From Alteromonadaceae bacterium 2753L.S.0a.02 (GTDB taxonomy: Bacteria > Pseudomonadota > Gammaproteobacteria > Pseudomonadales > Cellvibrionaceae): a stretch of DNA of 64,000 bases. How positions within the stretch are numbered: the stretch's first letter is position 1; every line of letters starts with the position of its first letter. Location: positions 4,117,001 to 4,181,000 of the forward strand of contig VISH01000002.1 of the NCBI GenBank assembly GCA_007827375.1. The letters run 5' to 3'. A program made the translations under genes and the position numbers. This document shows, one piece after another, positions 43,980 to 51,721 of this stretch. The notes beneath the pieces were generated by a model, which worked only from the letters and a program-made list of their open reading frames with translations, did not search any database and had not been told where the DNA came from.

Positions 43980-44372
43980 TTATACAAAAAAACCGTTAAT
44001 GCTGTGTTCGACTTTATAAATAACATCACGTAAATATTGCGCATCGGGCTGATGCTCTGTAGTGAAGTTCGAAAGTGCGCAGGTGGTGCGATTGTGTTGT
44101 AAAGCACTTTGCACAAATACCCGCGCAAAATCCAACACCATTTCATGAGCCCGGTCTTTGATTTCTGGAATTAACGCAATTTCTGCTAACTCGCCAGAAA
44201 CGTTTTTTAGGTTATCGTCTAATACCAGCGTGATATTGCGCCCAAAGGTTCCCGACCAATTTTGCCGGGTAAGGTCGCGATTCACAGCGCGCACATATTC
44301 GCGCTTCATTTGTGGCAAACGCTTATCCAAGCTTTGTTCAAATATTTCCAGTTTTTTTTCATTTAATGACAT
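43980..44372 (-). CDS. Uncharacterised protein between the two hydrogenase operons
   Basis: 130 residues from the ATG at 44372, preceded by GAGG; an in-frame GTG lies upstream. I recognise no family. The sequence is soluble and mostly helical, starting SLNEKKLEIFEQSLDKRLPQMKREYVRAVNRDLTRQ and ending in KVEHSINGFFV. It is on the opposite strand to every hydrogenase gene, convergent with hupC and divergent from hupD, so it is probably not part of either hup transcript. Confidence 0.62.
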   Translation of the reverse strand: MSLNEKKLEIFEQSLDKRLPQMKREYVRAVNRDLTRQNWSGTFGRNITLVLDDNLKNVSGELAEIALIPEIKDRAHEMVLDFARVFVQSALQHNRTTCALSNFTTEHQPDAQYLRDVIYKVEHSINGFFV

Positions 44373-44522
44373 AGACAGCCTCACAGGGTTTTGCGATACC
44401 CCCGAATTAACAAATCACAAGCGGGTTCCATCAATTAGCGTGCCACCAATCCGCTTATTCATAATTTCCGCCTAGCCGGCCTAATCAATACCTGACAAAA
44501 CTGCTCAACAACTGGATGGTAA

Positions 44523-44573
44523 CTTTCCAGTTTTGAGAAAACTCCGTTATTTACGAAATTAATTCTGGAAACT
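44523..44573. promoter_or_regulatory. Candidate activator site upstream of hupD (CTGGAAACT)
   Basis: CTGGAAACT at 44565-44573 is identical to the element upstream of hupS and lies at about -147 from the predicted start. TTTCCAG at 44524-44530 is the reverse complement of CTGGAAA at 44565-44571, so the element again has an inverted partner about 35 bases away. Candidate HupR site by position and recurrence. Confidence 0.48.
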
Positions 44574-44657
44574 TTGTTAGCAATTAAACACAAACTTGAC
44601 AATTATACTTACATGCAACAACCATCAAGCTAGCTGTCGAATATTTTTTCTCCAATA

Positions 44658-44670
44658 TATCAACAAGTTA
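44658..44670 (+). promoter_or_regulatory. IHF consensus site upstream of hupD
   Basis: TATCAACAAGTTA matches WATCAANNNNTTR at every fixed position. Its centre is about 48 bases before the predicted start, the same place as the IHF site of the hupS promoter, and an A/T-rich tract (ATATTTTTTC) lies just upstream, as is common for strong IHF sites. Confidence 0.7.
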
Positions 44671-44685
44671 GCGTAAAGAGCTTAA

Positions 44686-44700
44686 TGGCATAAGGTTTGC
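44686..44700 (+). promoter_or_regulatory. Sigma-54 (-24/-12) promoter of the hupD-hypF operon
   Basis: TGGCAT-AAGGT-TTGC matches TGGCAC-N5-TTGC at nine of ten fixed positions with correct GG-GC spacing (44687-44688 and 44699-44700). The predicted start is near 44712, a 46-base leader before hupD, almost the same as in front of hupS. Confidence 0.84.
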
Positions 44701-44757
44701 CACTAGCTGCTCAGTAATTCACCGACTCAAAAAATAATGAAAACATCGGAGCCTGGA

Positions 44758-45501
44758 ATGCGAGCTTTGGGAACTCTACAGCCTGAAAAAAAACAAGTAT
44801 TGATACTGGGTATTGGCAACATTTTGTGGGCTGATGAAGGTTTTGGCGTACGAGCGATAGAAACCCTGCAACAAACCTACACGCTTCCCGACAACGTTTC
44901 AGCTTTAGATGGGGGAACACAGGGCATCTATTTAGTACAGCATATTCGTGATGCAGATATCTTGGTGGTTTTTGACGCCGTTGATTATGGGCTGCAAGGC
45001 GGTACATTAAAACTGGTAGAAGGGGATCAAGTACCTAAGTTTCTCGGTGCAAAGAAAGTGAGCCTGCATCAAACAGGTTTTCAGGAAGTATTGGCGATGG
45101 CCGAAATGCTCGGCGACTACCCACAACACCTTCTCCTTGTAGGTGTACAACCGGTAGAACTGGAAGACTTTGGCGGCAGTTTACGCGCCGCGGTAAAAGC
45201 ACAAATTCAGCCGGCGATACAGGCAGCACTCACGTTTCTAGGACAATTTGATGTTCGCCTTACAGCACGTACCGAGCCATTGACACCGCAATTAGAGAGT
45301 GGCGCTATCGCCAATATTTCACTTTACGAAAGTGAACGGCCATCGCCCTCGCAGGCCTGCCGAACCGGCGACGCACGAGTACTCCATTCCGGAGATTTTG
45401 ATGTTGCCTACCGCCCCGCAGACATTAACGGGATGAGCATCGCAGTGGATCAACATCTCGATAGCTACCGCGATAGCGCACGAAACAGTGAGGAACAGTA
45501 G
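44758..45501 (+). CDS. hupD: Hydrogenase maturation protease
   Basis: 247 residues from the ATG at 44758, preceded by GGAG; an ATG at 44737 has no ribosome site. The family start VLILGIGNILWADEGFGVRAIE includes the nickel-sensing Glu, and Asp (VVFDAVDYG) and His (VSLHQTGFQEVL) complete the nickel site. It cuts the C-terminal tail of HupL. The protease core ends near residue 165; the extra 80 residues are not conserved in the family as I know it and may be disordered. First gene of the 17-gene accessory operon. Confidence 0.93.
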   Translation: MRALGTLQPEKKQVLILGIGNILWADEGFGVRAIETLQQTYTLPDNVSALDGGTQGIYLVQHIRDADILVVFDAVDYGLQGGTLKLVEGDQVPKFLGAKKVSLHQTGFQEVLAMAEMLGDYPQHLLLVGVQPVELEDFGGSLRAAVKAQIQPAIQAALTFLGQFDVRLTARTEPLTPQLESGAIANISLYESERPSPSQACRTGDARVLHSGDFDVAYRPADINGMSIAVDQHLDSYRDSARNSEEQ

Positions 45502-45502
45502 C

Positions 45503-45802
45503 ATGTGTATTGGAACCCCCGTACAAGTGGTTGAAGTATGCGCGGGCTACTGTGTGTGCCGCACCGGTGACAGTCGTCTGGTAAATATCAACACCCTATT
45601 AATCAATATTCCACAGCCTGGGGATTGGTTGCTTTCCTTTTTGGGTAGTGCCCGGGAAATCATTTCTGAAACACACGCCTATCAGGTATTGGATGCGTTG
45701 GAAGCGCTCTCTCGCGTTGCTAAAGGTGAAGACCACACAGAACTTTTCGCCGACCTTATTAACCGGGAGCCGCAACTTCCCGATTTTCTTACAGCGAAAT
45801 AA
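45503..45802 (+). CDS. hupF: HypC-like hydrogenase chaperone HupF
   Basis: 99 residues. The N-terminal MCIGTPVQVVEV, with the essential Cys2, and the beta-barrel pattern LVNINTLLINIPQPGDWLLSFLGSAREII place it in the HypC family. The longer C-terminal tail and position after hupD mark it as HupF (HoxL), a paralogue specific to the structural subunit, which helps deliver or protect the Fe(CN)2CO group under oxygen. A separate hypC is present at 50328. Confidence 0.9.
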   Translation: MCIGTPVQVVEVCAGYCVCRTGDSRLVNINTLLINIPQPGDWLLSFLGSAREIISETHAYQVLDALEALSRVAKGEDHTELFADLINREPQLPDFLTAK

Positions 45803-45827
45803 AGGTAAATTCCTTAGGAAGCGATAG

Positions 45828-46223
45828 ATGAGTCAACACATACTACAAACGATGCTGCAAAAAATAAATATCACCGTGGTTAATAAAAACGGATTCAGTG
45901 ATTTTGTTGCTCGCGCCAATAATGCCGTGGTTTTCTTTGCGGAAAACCCCGAGCGTTATCCAGAAACTGCCGATGTCGCGTGTGTATTACCGGAAATTCT
46001 CAAAGCGTTTCCAACACTTGAAGCAGCGTTGGTCAGTGAACCAGACCAACACGAGTTACAGCGTGGTTTCGACTTCACAAAATGGCCGACATTGGCATTT
46101 TTTCATCGTGGTAACTACCGTGGCGCAATCAGCGGTATTCGCAATTGGGATGAATATCAGCAACTTATTCCCACGCTTTTAGAAGGAAACAGCACGCAAG
46201 CTATACCTGTATTAAATTTATGA
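45828..46223 (+). CDS. hupG: Hydrogenase expression protein HupG (HyaE-like)
   Basis: 131 residues with a thioredoxin-like fold but no CxxC: FVARANNAVVFFAENPERYPETADVACVLPEILKAF, and the cis-Pro region WPTLAFFHRGNYRGAISGIRNWDEY. HyaE/HupG (HoxO) proteins bind the Tat signal of the small subunit and act as a proofreading chaperone. Located between hupF and hupH as in other hup clusters. Confidence 0.88.
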   Translation: MSQHILQTMLQKINITVVNKNGFSDFVARANNAVVFFAENPERYPETADVACVLPEILKAFPTLEAALVSEPDQHELQRGFDFTKWPTLAFFHRGNYRGAISGIRNWDEYQQLIPTLLEGNSTQAIPVLNL

Positions 46224-46268
46224 AGGCATAAGCTAAGAGATTGCCAGAATTAAAAATAGGACATTATC

Positions 46269-47132
46269 GTGACCTCAGATAATCATAACAGTACGTCAAC
46301 ACCAATCGCATTTGGTCCCGGTAGCCAGCCCACCGAAAGCGACGGTGCAGATCTGGATATTCTACAATTACCGTCTGAAATGCAGACTTATCAAGCGCCT
46401 AGTTTGCCCGAGCCAGACGAAATTAACGGAGTGGAAGAAGCGCTGGCACTGCTAAATAGCCTTTTGAGCGAGATGCACCAATACAAGGTGCATCAACCGC
46501 CTATCAAAATGAATCTTAGCGACCTCGATGATCAAAACCGTAATTTTATTGACCAAGTACTTGGCGAGGGTGAGGTCAGCATATTATTTGAAGAAAACCT
46601 GACGGTTAAAATTCAGGAAGCCGCATTGGCGGGCGTATGGCGACTTAAATTTTTTCACGAGGAGCAGCTCCTCGGCGATGCTATACAGGTTTCAGATATA
46701 CCCGACCTGGTAAGTGCAGCAACATTTACGGGCTGTCCTGAGCAGGTTGCAGAACCCAGTGCACCTTTTCCCGCAGGCGTTGGCAACGCACCACCGCTGC
46801 TAGCGGAAATTAACGAATACTGCCGTGCACCGCAAGCAACCCCTCACGTAATAAATTTAACCTTACTACCTCAGTCAGAAGCAGACCTCGGGTTTCTACA
46901 GAATGCTCTAGGCGCAGGGAAGACTCACATACTATCGCGCGGTTACGGCAATTGTCGTATCACAAGCACAGCTGTTCGCAACGTGTGGCGGGTGCAATAT
47001 TTCAATTCACAAGACAAAAACATTCTGAATACTTTGGAAATTACCACAGTACCCGAGTCAGCTCGTGCAGCCCGCGAAGATATCGCAGACAGCACCAAGC
47101 GCCTCGCTGAAATCTTGGAGATGTACACATGA
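46269..47132 (+). CDS. hupH: Hydrogenase expression protein HupH (HyaF-like)
   Basis: 287 residues, starting at GTG 46269 with AGGA upstream. Conserved blocks: LDILQLPSEMQTYQAP, then a duplicated domain (FIDQVLGEGEVSILFEENLTVKIQEAALAGVWRL in the first half, FLQNALGAGKTHILSRGYGNCRITSTAVRNVWRVQYFNSQDKNILNTLEITTVPE in the second). HupH/HyaF (HoxQ) is needed for small-subunit maturation, with HupG. It overlaps hupI by four bases. Confidence 0.92.
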   Translation: MTSDNHNSTSTPIAFGPGSQPTESDGADLDILQLPSEMQTYQAPSLPEPDEINGVEEALALLNSLLSEMHQYKVHQPPIKMNLSDLDDQNRNFIDQVLGEGEVSILFEENLTVKIQEAALAGVWRLKFFHEEQLLGDAIQVSDIPDLVSAATFTGCPEQVAEPSAPFPAGVGNAPPLLAEINEYCRAPQATPHVINLTLLPQSEADLGFLQNALGAGKTHILSRGYGNCRITSTAVRNVWRVQYFNSQDKNILNTLEITTVPESARAAREDIADSTKRLAEILEMYT

Positions 47133-47350
47133 GATCCGATATAAGTTTTCACAGCTCTTACGGCGGTGACAACCGAAAAATAAACAATAACAGCCGTTTG
47201 GAGTGCAAGATTTGCTGGTATGTGTACGACCCGATGCTGGGCGACGACTATTGGCAGGTTATTCCAGGCACACCATTTTCGGCCTTACCTGAACACTGGA
47301 CCTGCCCCAATTGCGACGGTGCAAAAAACGATTTTATGGTGGTCGACTGA
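47129..47350 (+). CDS. hupI: Hydrogenase-associated rubredoxin
   Basis: 73 residues. One rubredoxin iron site with CKICWYVYDP (Cys26, Cys29) and CPNCDGAKNDF (Cys59, Cys62), after a short N-terminal extension. HupI (HoxR) rubredoxins protect or reduce the maturing small subunit when oxygen is present. The start overlaps the hupH stop. Confidence 0.94.
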   Translation: MRSDISFHSSYGGDNRKINNNSRLECKICWYVYDPMLGDDYWQVIPGTPFSALPEHWTCPNCDGAKNDFMVVD

Positions 47351-47359
47351 GTCAAAACC

Positions 47360-47929
47360 ATGGAGCAGCTTAGCCGCATTACTCAACAACTTGAACACTA
47401 TTACCTGCAAACTTTAAATAAACGCATGGCAGGGATTCCGGTGGTAAATTCCAGACTGCAGGTTGCGGCTCTGGAATTTCAACCGTGGCAGCAATTCTAT
47501 TTAGGCGTGATGACTACACCCTGGTTTATGAATCTTATGTTGCTACCAGCTTCGGAAGAAGCACAACGAATCATGAGTGAAAAGTATGTTGGCGATAAAT
47601 ACAGCCACCTGTTTCCTTCGGGAGTTTACGAATTTACCCAGGGCTATGAAGCTTCCATCGGCTACTACCAAAGTTGTTCATTATTTTCACCGATGTTTGA
47701 TTTCCCAGACCAGGAAACTGCAGTTACCACAGCGCATGAAATTATCAATGCACTCATGGAAGAAAAAAACAGAGAAACACTAACGATGCGGGAGACTGAG
47801 GTTAAGCAGGCTTGGCAGCCCGCTGATTCAGAACAAAGCCCTGCAGCAACCCTTGCCAATACGAATAATCCGACCGGCCCGAGAAATCTTAGTCGACGCC
47901 AACTGCTAACTGGAGCGAGCCGTGACTAA
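47360..47929 (+). CDS. hupJ: Hydrogenase assembly chaperone HupJ (HybE family)
   Basis: 189 residues. HybE/HoxT/HupJ family pattern: MAGIPVVNSRLQVAALEF, FYLGVMTTPWFMNLMLLP, FPSGVYEFTQGYEASIGYYQSCSLFSPMFDFPDQETAVTTAHEIINALM. The C-terminal end reads NLSRRQLLTGASRD, resembling a twin-arginine-like motif. Thought to assist small-subunit assembly or Tat quality control. It overlaps hupK by eight bases. Confidence 0.9.
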   Translation: MEQLSRITQQLEHYYLQTLNKRMAGIPVVNSRLQVAALEFQPWQQFYLGVMTTPWFMNLMLLPASEEAQRIMSEKYVGDKYSHLFPSGVYEFTQGYEASIGYYQSCSLFSPMFDFPDQETAVTTAHEIINALMEEKNRETLTMRETEVKQAWQPADSEQSPAATLANTNNPTGPRNLSRRQLLTGASRD

Positions 47930-49127
47930 TCCCCCCGGTTTCGAAGGCATAATCGACATCGAATTATTCCTCGATGAAGGTGCAACTCAACCCAGCCAGG
48001 TGGCGATTCGTTCAAGCCGCCCCACAGATATCTCCCGAATTTTCCAGGGCAAGAGCGTTGATGAAACTCTTCAGCTCATTCCCTTGGTCTTTAGCGTTTG
48101 CAGCCGCGCACAGCAGTGTGCTTCAGTACGAGCAATAGAAAAGGCTCAGGGAATTACTGTGCAGCCACACGTGGAAACCATAAGGGAATCACTCGTGCAC
48201 ATGGAAACAATTAGCGAGCACTTGTGGCGTGTTTTTCTGAATTGGCCTAACGAAATTGGTGAACCTGAGAATCACAGCCTGCTTGCAAGGGTAAAACGAA
48301 TTGCAGGGGAATACGAAACGCACCTGTGTGGCAACTACAATTATTTTGCACCGGGTGCTTTGCCACAACGACAATTGGGCAATGAGCATGCGCTACACAG
48401 TTCAGTTAACCAGATTATCGAAATTGTAGAAAGCAACATTCTCCAATGCGAAATTAGCGCCTGGTTGGAAATTTTCGGTACTTACGAATTTCAACAATGG
48501 CTTCAGGAAAAAAACACGCCCGCTAAATCTTTTATTCAACACATCGTAGCCAACAACTGGCAAACAGCCGGGCGTTGCGATTCCAAGGTGCTGTCGATCA
48601 ATGGTGAAGAAGACGAAGCTCAACTGCACCGTGAAATGGAAAACGAAGATTTTACTCGCCATCCCTCATGGCAGGGAGCCTGCCGTGAAACGAGCAGCGG
48701 TGCGCGGGTCGACAGCCCATTACTTTACGCATTAAAAAAAGAATATGGCAACGGGCTTCTGGTTCGTGTTATTGCGCGTTTAACCGAATTGGTAATGCTT
48801 ACGCAACATCTAATTCCGGGTCGTGTAGCGGCGGAAACTACCATGGGCCAAGTTCCAGATATTAATCTTGCTATCGGCAAGGTGAATGCAGCGCGAGGTC
48901 AATTGTTGCATCGTGTAGAACTGCAGGGTAATTACATCAAACGTTATCAAATACTGGCGCCCACTGAGTGGAATTTCCACCCTCAGGGTGTGGTTGCACT
49001 CGCCCTCGCAAGCCTAAAAGGTTCTCACGATCAAATTGTGCAACAAGCAAAACTACTCATTGAAGTTATCGATCCCTGCGTGGGCTACAGACTCCATACA
49101 CAGGAAATGGAGCACACCAATGCATGA
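47922..49127 (+). CDS. hupK: Hydrogenase maturation scaffold HupK (HoxV-like)
   Basis: 401 residues, a degenerate relative of the hydrogenase large subunit. At the L1 position it has VFSVCSRAQQCASVRAIE, and at the C-terminus DPCVGYRLHTQEMEH where an enzyme would have DPCxxCxxH, so it keeps only one L2 cysteine and no catalytic set. HupK/HoxV is thought to hold the Fe(CN)2CO unit on the way to HupL. It overlaps hypA by eight bases. Confidence 0.9.
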   Translation: MTNPPGFEGIIDIELFLDEGATQPSQVAIRSSRPTDISRIFQGKSVDETLQLIPLVFSVCSRAQQCASVRAIEKAQGITVQPHVETIRESLVHMETISEHLWRVFLNWPNEIGEPENHSLLARVKRIAGEYETHLCGNYNYFAPGALPQRQLGNEHALHSSVNQIIEIVESNILQCEISAWLEIFGTYEFQQWLQEKNTPAKSFIQHIVANNWQTAGRCDSKVLSINGEEDEAQLHREMENEDFTRHPSWQGACRETSSGARVDSPLLYALKKEYGNGLLVRVIARLTELVMLTQHLIPGRVAAETTMGQVPDINLAIGKVNAARGQLLHRVELQGNYIKRYQILAPTEWNFHPQGVVALALASLKGSHDQIVQQAKLLIEVIDPCVGYRLHTQEMEHTNA

Positions 49128-49461
49128 GATGTCTTTATGTGAAGGTGTGTTACAGGTGTTGGAAGACACAGCTGCGCAACAACAGTTTCAGCGCGTTATA
49201 CGCGTTTGGCTTGAAATCGGTCAGTTGGCAGCCGTGGAAAAAAACGCGATGAGTTTCTGCTTTGATGTAGTAACCCGAAATACCCTGGCTGAGGGGGCAC
49301 AACTGGAAATCATTGAAGTAAAAGCAGAAGCCTGGTGTTTGCAATGTGCCAGCGTCGTAACGATAACCCAGCGCTACGACGCCTGCCCAAAATGCGGTAG
49401 TTATCAGTTGCAGATTAATGGCGGAGATGAATTAAAAATAAGAGAACTGGAGGTTGCGTAA
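49120..49461 (+). CDS. hypA: Nickel-insertion protein HypA
   Basis: 113 residues from the ATG at 49120, which gives the invariant MHEMSLCEGV N-terminus with the nickel ligand His2. The zinc site has two Cys pairs: Cys73 and Cys76 (WCLQC), Cys89 and Cys92 (CPKC). HypA delivers nickel with HypB to the large subunit. The stop overlaps the hypB start. Confidence 0.95.
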   Translation: MHEMSLCEGVLQVLEDTAAQQQFQRVIRVWLEIGQLAAVEKNAMSFCFDVVTRNTLAEGAQLEIIEVKAEAWCLQCASVVTITQRYDACPKCGSYQLQINGGDELKIRELEVA

Positions 49462-50315
49462 TGTGTACAGTATGCGGCTGCGGAGAAGGTGAAACCCGCA
49501 TTGAAAACGGTCTACAGGAGCATCATCACGATCATAGGGGTAACCACGATCACAATCACCACCATAGCCATAGCCACACCCACGACCCAGCGCAAGCCAT
49601 TGATTTTGGCGCTGGCCCGGCACGTGCTCACGCTCCCGGCTTGAGTCAATCCCGCATGGTTAAAATTGAACAGGATATTCTCTCTAAAAATAATCAATAC
49701 GCCACAACCAATCGCCGCTGGTTTGAGGAGCGCGGCATATTGGCATTAAATTTGGTTTCCAGCCCAGGATCGGGAAAAACAACTCTGTTAACACGCACAA
49801 TATCCGATTTAAAAGCCGATGCTGCAATAAGCGTAATTGAAGGCGACCAACAAACCGCAAACGATGCACAACGTATTCGTGATACCGGTGTAAAAGCAAT
49901 ACAAATTAATACCGGCAAAGGCTGCCATTTAGACGCTCACATGGTTGGTCATGCCCTGGAATCCCTGCAACCAGAGCAAAAAAGTTATTTGTTTATCGAA
50001 AATGTCGGAAATCTGGTATGCCCAGCGGCCTTTGATCTTGGTGAGGCCAGTAAGGTTGCCATTCTTTCTGTGACGGAAGGTGAAGATAAACCGCTGAAAT
50101 ACCCCGACATGTTCCACGCCGCCGATCTTATGTTGCTCAACAAAATCGATTTGTTACCCTATGTAAACTTCGATGTTGCGCAATGCATGCAATTTGCCCG
50201 ACGCGTTAATCCAAAAATAAAAATATTGCAGGTGTCTGCAAGCAGTGGTGAAGGTATGCCAGCCTGGTACGCATGGCTGCATGCCTCTCATCAACTCGCA
50301 GTTGTGGGAAATTAA
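49461..50315 (+). CDS. hypB: Nickel-incorporation GTPase HypB
   Basis: 284 residues. N-terminal MCTVCGCGEG includes the CxxCGC high-affinity nickel motif. A His-rich stretch (residues 21-41, twelve histidines) can store nickel. The GTPase domain has P-loop SSPGSGKTT (about 100-108), IEGDQQT, ENVGNLVCPA and NKIDLL motifs, and the metal site residues in GKGCHLDAHM. It loads nickel into HupL with HypA and, presumably, HupV. Confidence 0.97.
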   Translation: MCTVCGCGEGETRIENGLQEHHHDHRGNHDHNHHHSHSHTHDPAQAIDFGAGPARAHAPGLSQSRMVKIEQDILSKNNQYATTNRRWFEERGILALNLVSSPGSGKTTLLTRTISDLKADAAISVIEGDQQTANDAQRIRDTGVKAIQINTGKGCHLDAHMVGHALESLQPEQKSYLFIENVGNLVCPAAFDLGEASKVAILSVTEGEDKPLKYPDMFHAADLMLLNKIDLLPYVNFDVAQCMQFARRVNPKIKILQVSASSGEGMPAWYAWLHASHQLAVVGN

Positions 50316-50327
50316 GGGAGTATTGCC

Positions 50328-50564
50328 ATGTGCTTAGCTATTCCCTCGCAAGTTGTTGCGTTAGATTCACAAAGTGATACTGCTACCGTTACATTGGGGG
50401 ATGTTCGCAAAACTATCTCTGTTGCACTTCTCGACGAAGTGCAAGTTGGCGATTACGTCTTGGTACACGTTGGTTACGCTCTCGAAAAAATCAGTGAATC
50501 CGAGGCACAAAAAACGCTACAAATTTTAGCGACCCTTGGTGAACCGGAGCTTGCAGACATATGA
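50328..50564 (+). CDS. hypC: Hydrogenase maturation chaperone HypC
   Basis: 78 residues. MCLAIPSQVVALD with essential Cys2, then LGDVRKTISVALLDEVQVGDYVLVHVGYALEKISESEA, the standard HypC pattern and length. It binds HypD while the Fe(CN)2CO group is built and then hands it to the large subunit. Overlaps hypD by four bases. Confidence 0.97.
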   Translation: MCLAIPSQVVALDSQSDTATVTLGDVRKTISVALLDEVQVGDYVLVHVGYALEKISESEAQKTLQILATLGEPELADI

Positions 50565-51721
50565 AATATATCGATGAATTTCGCCAACGTGAACTCGCCG
50601 TAAAACTGGCGGCAGCGGTAAAAAACACCGCAAACCCCGACATCACCTACCGCCTTATGGAATTTTGTGGCGGCCACACACACGCGATTTTTCGCTATGG
50701 TATCCAGGATTTAATGCCTGAAAACGTTGAATTTGTGCACGGCCCTGGTTGCCCGGTTTGTGTGCTTCCAGCGCAGCGCCTGGATATGGCATTAACACTG
50801 TTGGAGCGGGAAAATATTATTCTGTGCTGTTATGGTGATTTATTACGTGTACCCGCCAGTAATCGCAAGAGTTTACTACAAGCAAAAGCTCAGGGCAGCG
50901 ATGTGCGCATGGTATATTCCACACAGGATGCGTTAAATATCGCGCGCAAGCATCCCGATCGGGAAGTGGTATTTTTCGCTATTGGTTTCGAAACCACAAC
51001 CCCCCCCACCGCCATTGCAATCCTTCAGGCACAACAGCAACACTTGAAAAATTTTTCCGTTTTTTGCAACCATGTTTTAACGCCCGCAGCGCTTACGGCT
51101 CTGCTCACGACACAAGATCAGGTAAATAACAGTAGCTTAAAGCTCGATGGTTTCTTAGGGCCATCACACGTCAGCTCTATTATCGGTAGTCGCCCCTACG
51201 AATTTGTCCCTAAATATTATTATAAGCCTGTTGTTATTGCTGGCTTTGAACCGCTCGATGTTATGCAGGCAACGCTAATGCTAATTCAACAGATTAACCA
51301 GGGGCGCTGCAAAGTCGAAAATCAGTATACCCGCGTAGTCACCCCTTCAGGAAACATCAAAGCCCAGCAAATTACCGCGCGGGTAATGCAAGTGCGCGAT
51401 AGTTTTGAATGGCGTGGTTTGGGATTTATACCTCAAAGTGCATTACAGTTGCGGGATGAATTTGCAGCATTTGACAGCGAGCAACGCTTTGCGATGCCAA
51501 GTGATACCGCAGAGCCTAACGCGGAACACAAAGCGTGTGCCTGCCCGGATATATTACGTGGCCTAAAAAAACCCACCGACTGTCGCCTGTTCGGAAAAGT
51601 ATGCTCCCCAGAGAACCCGATGGGTTCCTGTATGGTTTCTTCCGAGGGCGCTTGCGCGGCCTACTATAGCTATGGTCGGTTTCGCAGCTCACAGAATACA
51701 TCAAAGGAGCAGGTAGCATGA
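50561..51721 (+). CDS. hypD: Fe(CN)2CO assembly protein HypD
   Basis: 386 residues. Conserved motifs: MEFCGGHTHAIFRYG (Cys36), GPGCPVCVLP (Cys64, Cys67), FFAIGFETTTPPTA, GFLGPSHVSSIIGS and the C-terminal 4Fe-4S ligands in ACACPDILRG, DCRLFGKVCSPENPMGSCMVSSEGACAAYY. It is the scaffold on which CN and CO are attached to iron. Overlaps hypE by four bases. Confidence 0.97.
   Translation: MKYIDEFRQRELAVKLAAAVKNTANPDITYRLMEFCGGHTHAIFRYGIQDLMPENVEFVHGPGCPVCVLPAQRLDMALTLLERENIILCCYGDLLRVPASNRKSLLQAKAQGSDVRMVYSTQDALNIARKHPDREVVFFAIGFETTTPPTAIAILQAQQQHLKNFSVFCNHVLTPAALTALLTTQDQVNNSSLKLDGFLGPSHVSSIIGSRPYEFVPKYYYKPVVIAGFEPLDVMQATLMLIQQINQGRCKVENQYTRVVTPSGNIKAQQITARVMQVRDSFEWRGLGFIPQSALQLRDEFAAFDSEQRFAMPSDTAEPNAEHKACACPDILRGLKKPTDCRLFGKVCSPENPMGSCMVSSEGACAAYYSYGRFRSSQNTSKEQVA

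Larger units (their letters stand above)
44373..44757. other. hupD upstream region
   Basis: About 385 bases between the uncharacterised minus-strand gene and hupD. It holds the second sigma-54 promoter, an IHF site and the candidate activator site listed separately. The first 150 bases presumably contain the promoter of the minus-strand gene; I see no other gene. Confidence 0.6.

Noticed and set aside
43970..43985. GTATAAA/TTTATAC hairpin after hupC as a terminator
   Set aside because: It is followed by A residues on the plus strand rather than T, and on the minus strand the T-run precedes the hairpin; the stem is only A/T-rich.
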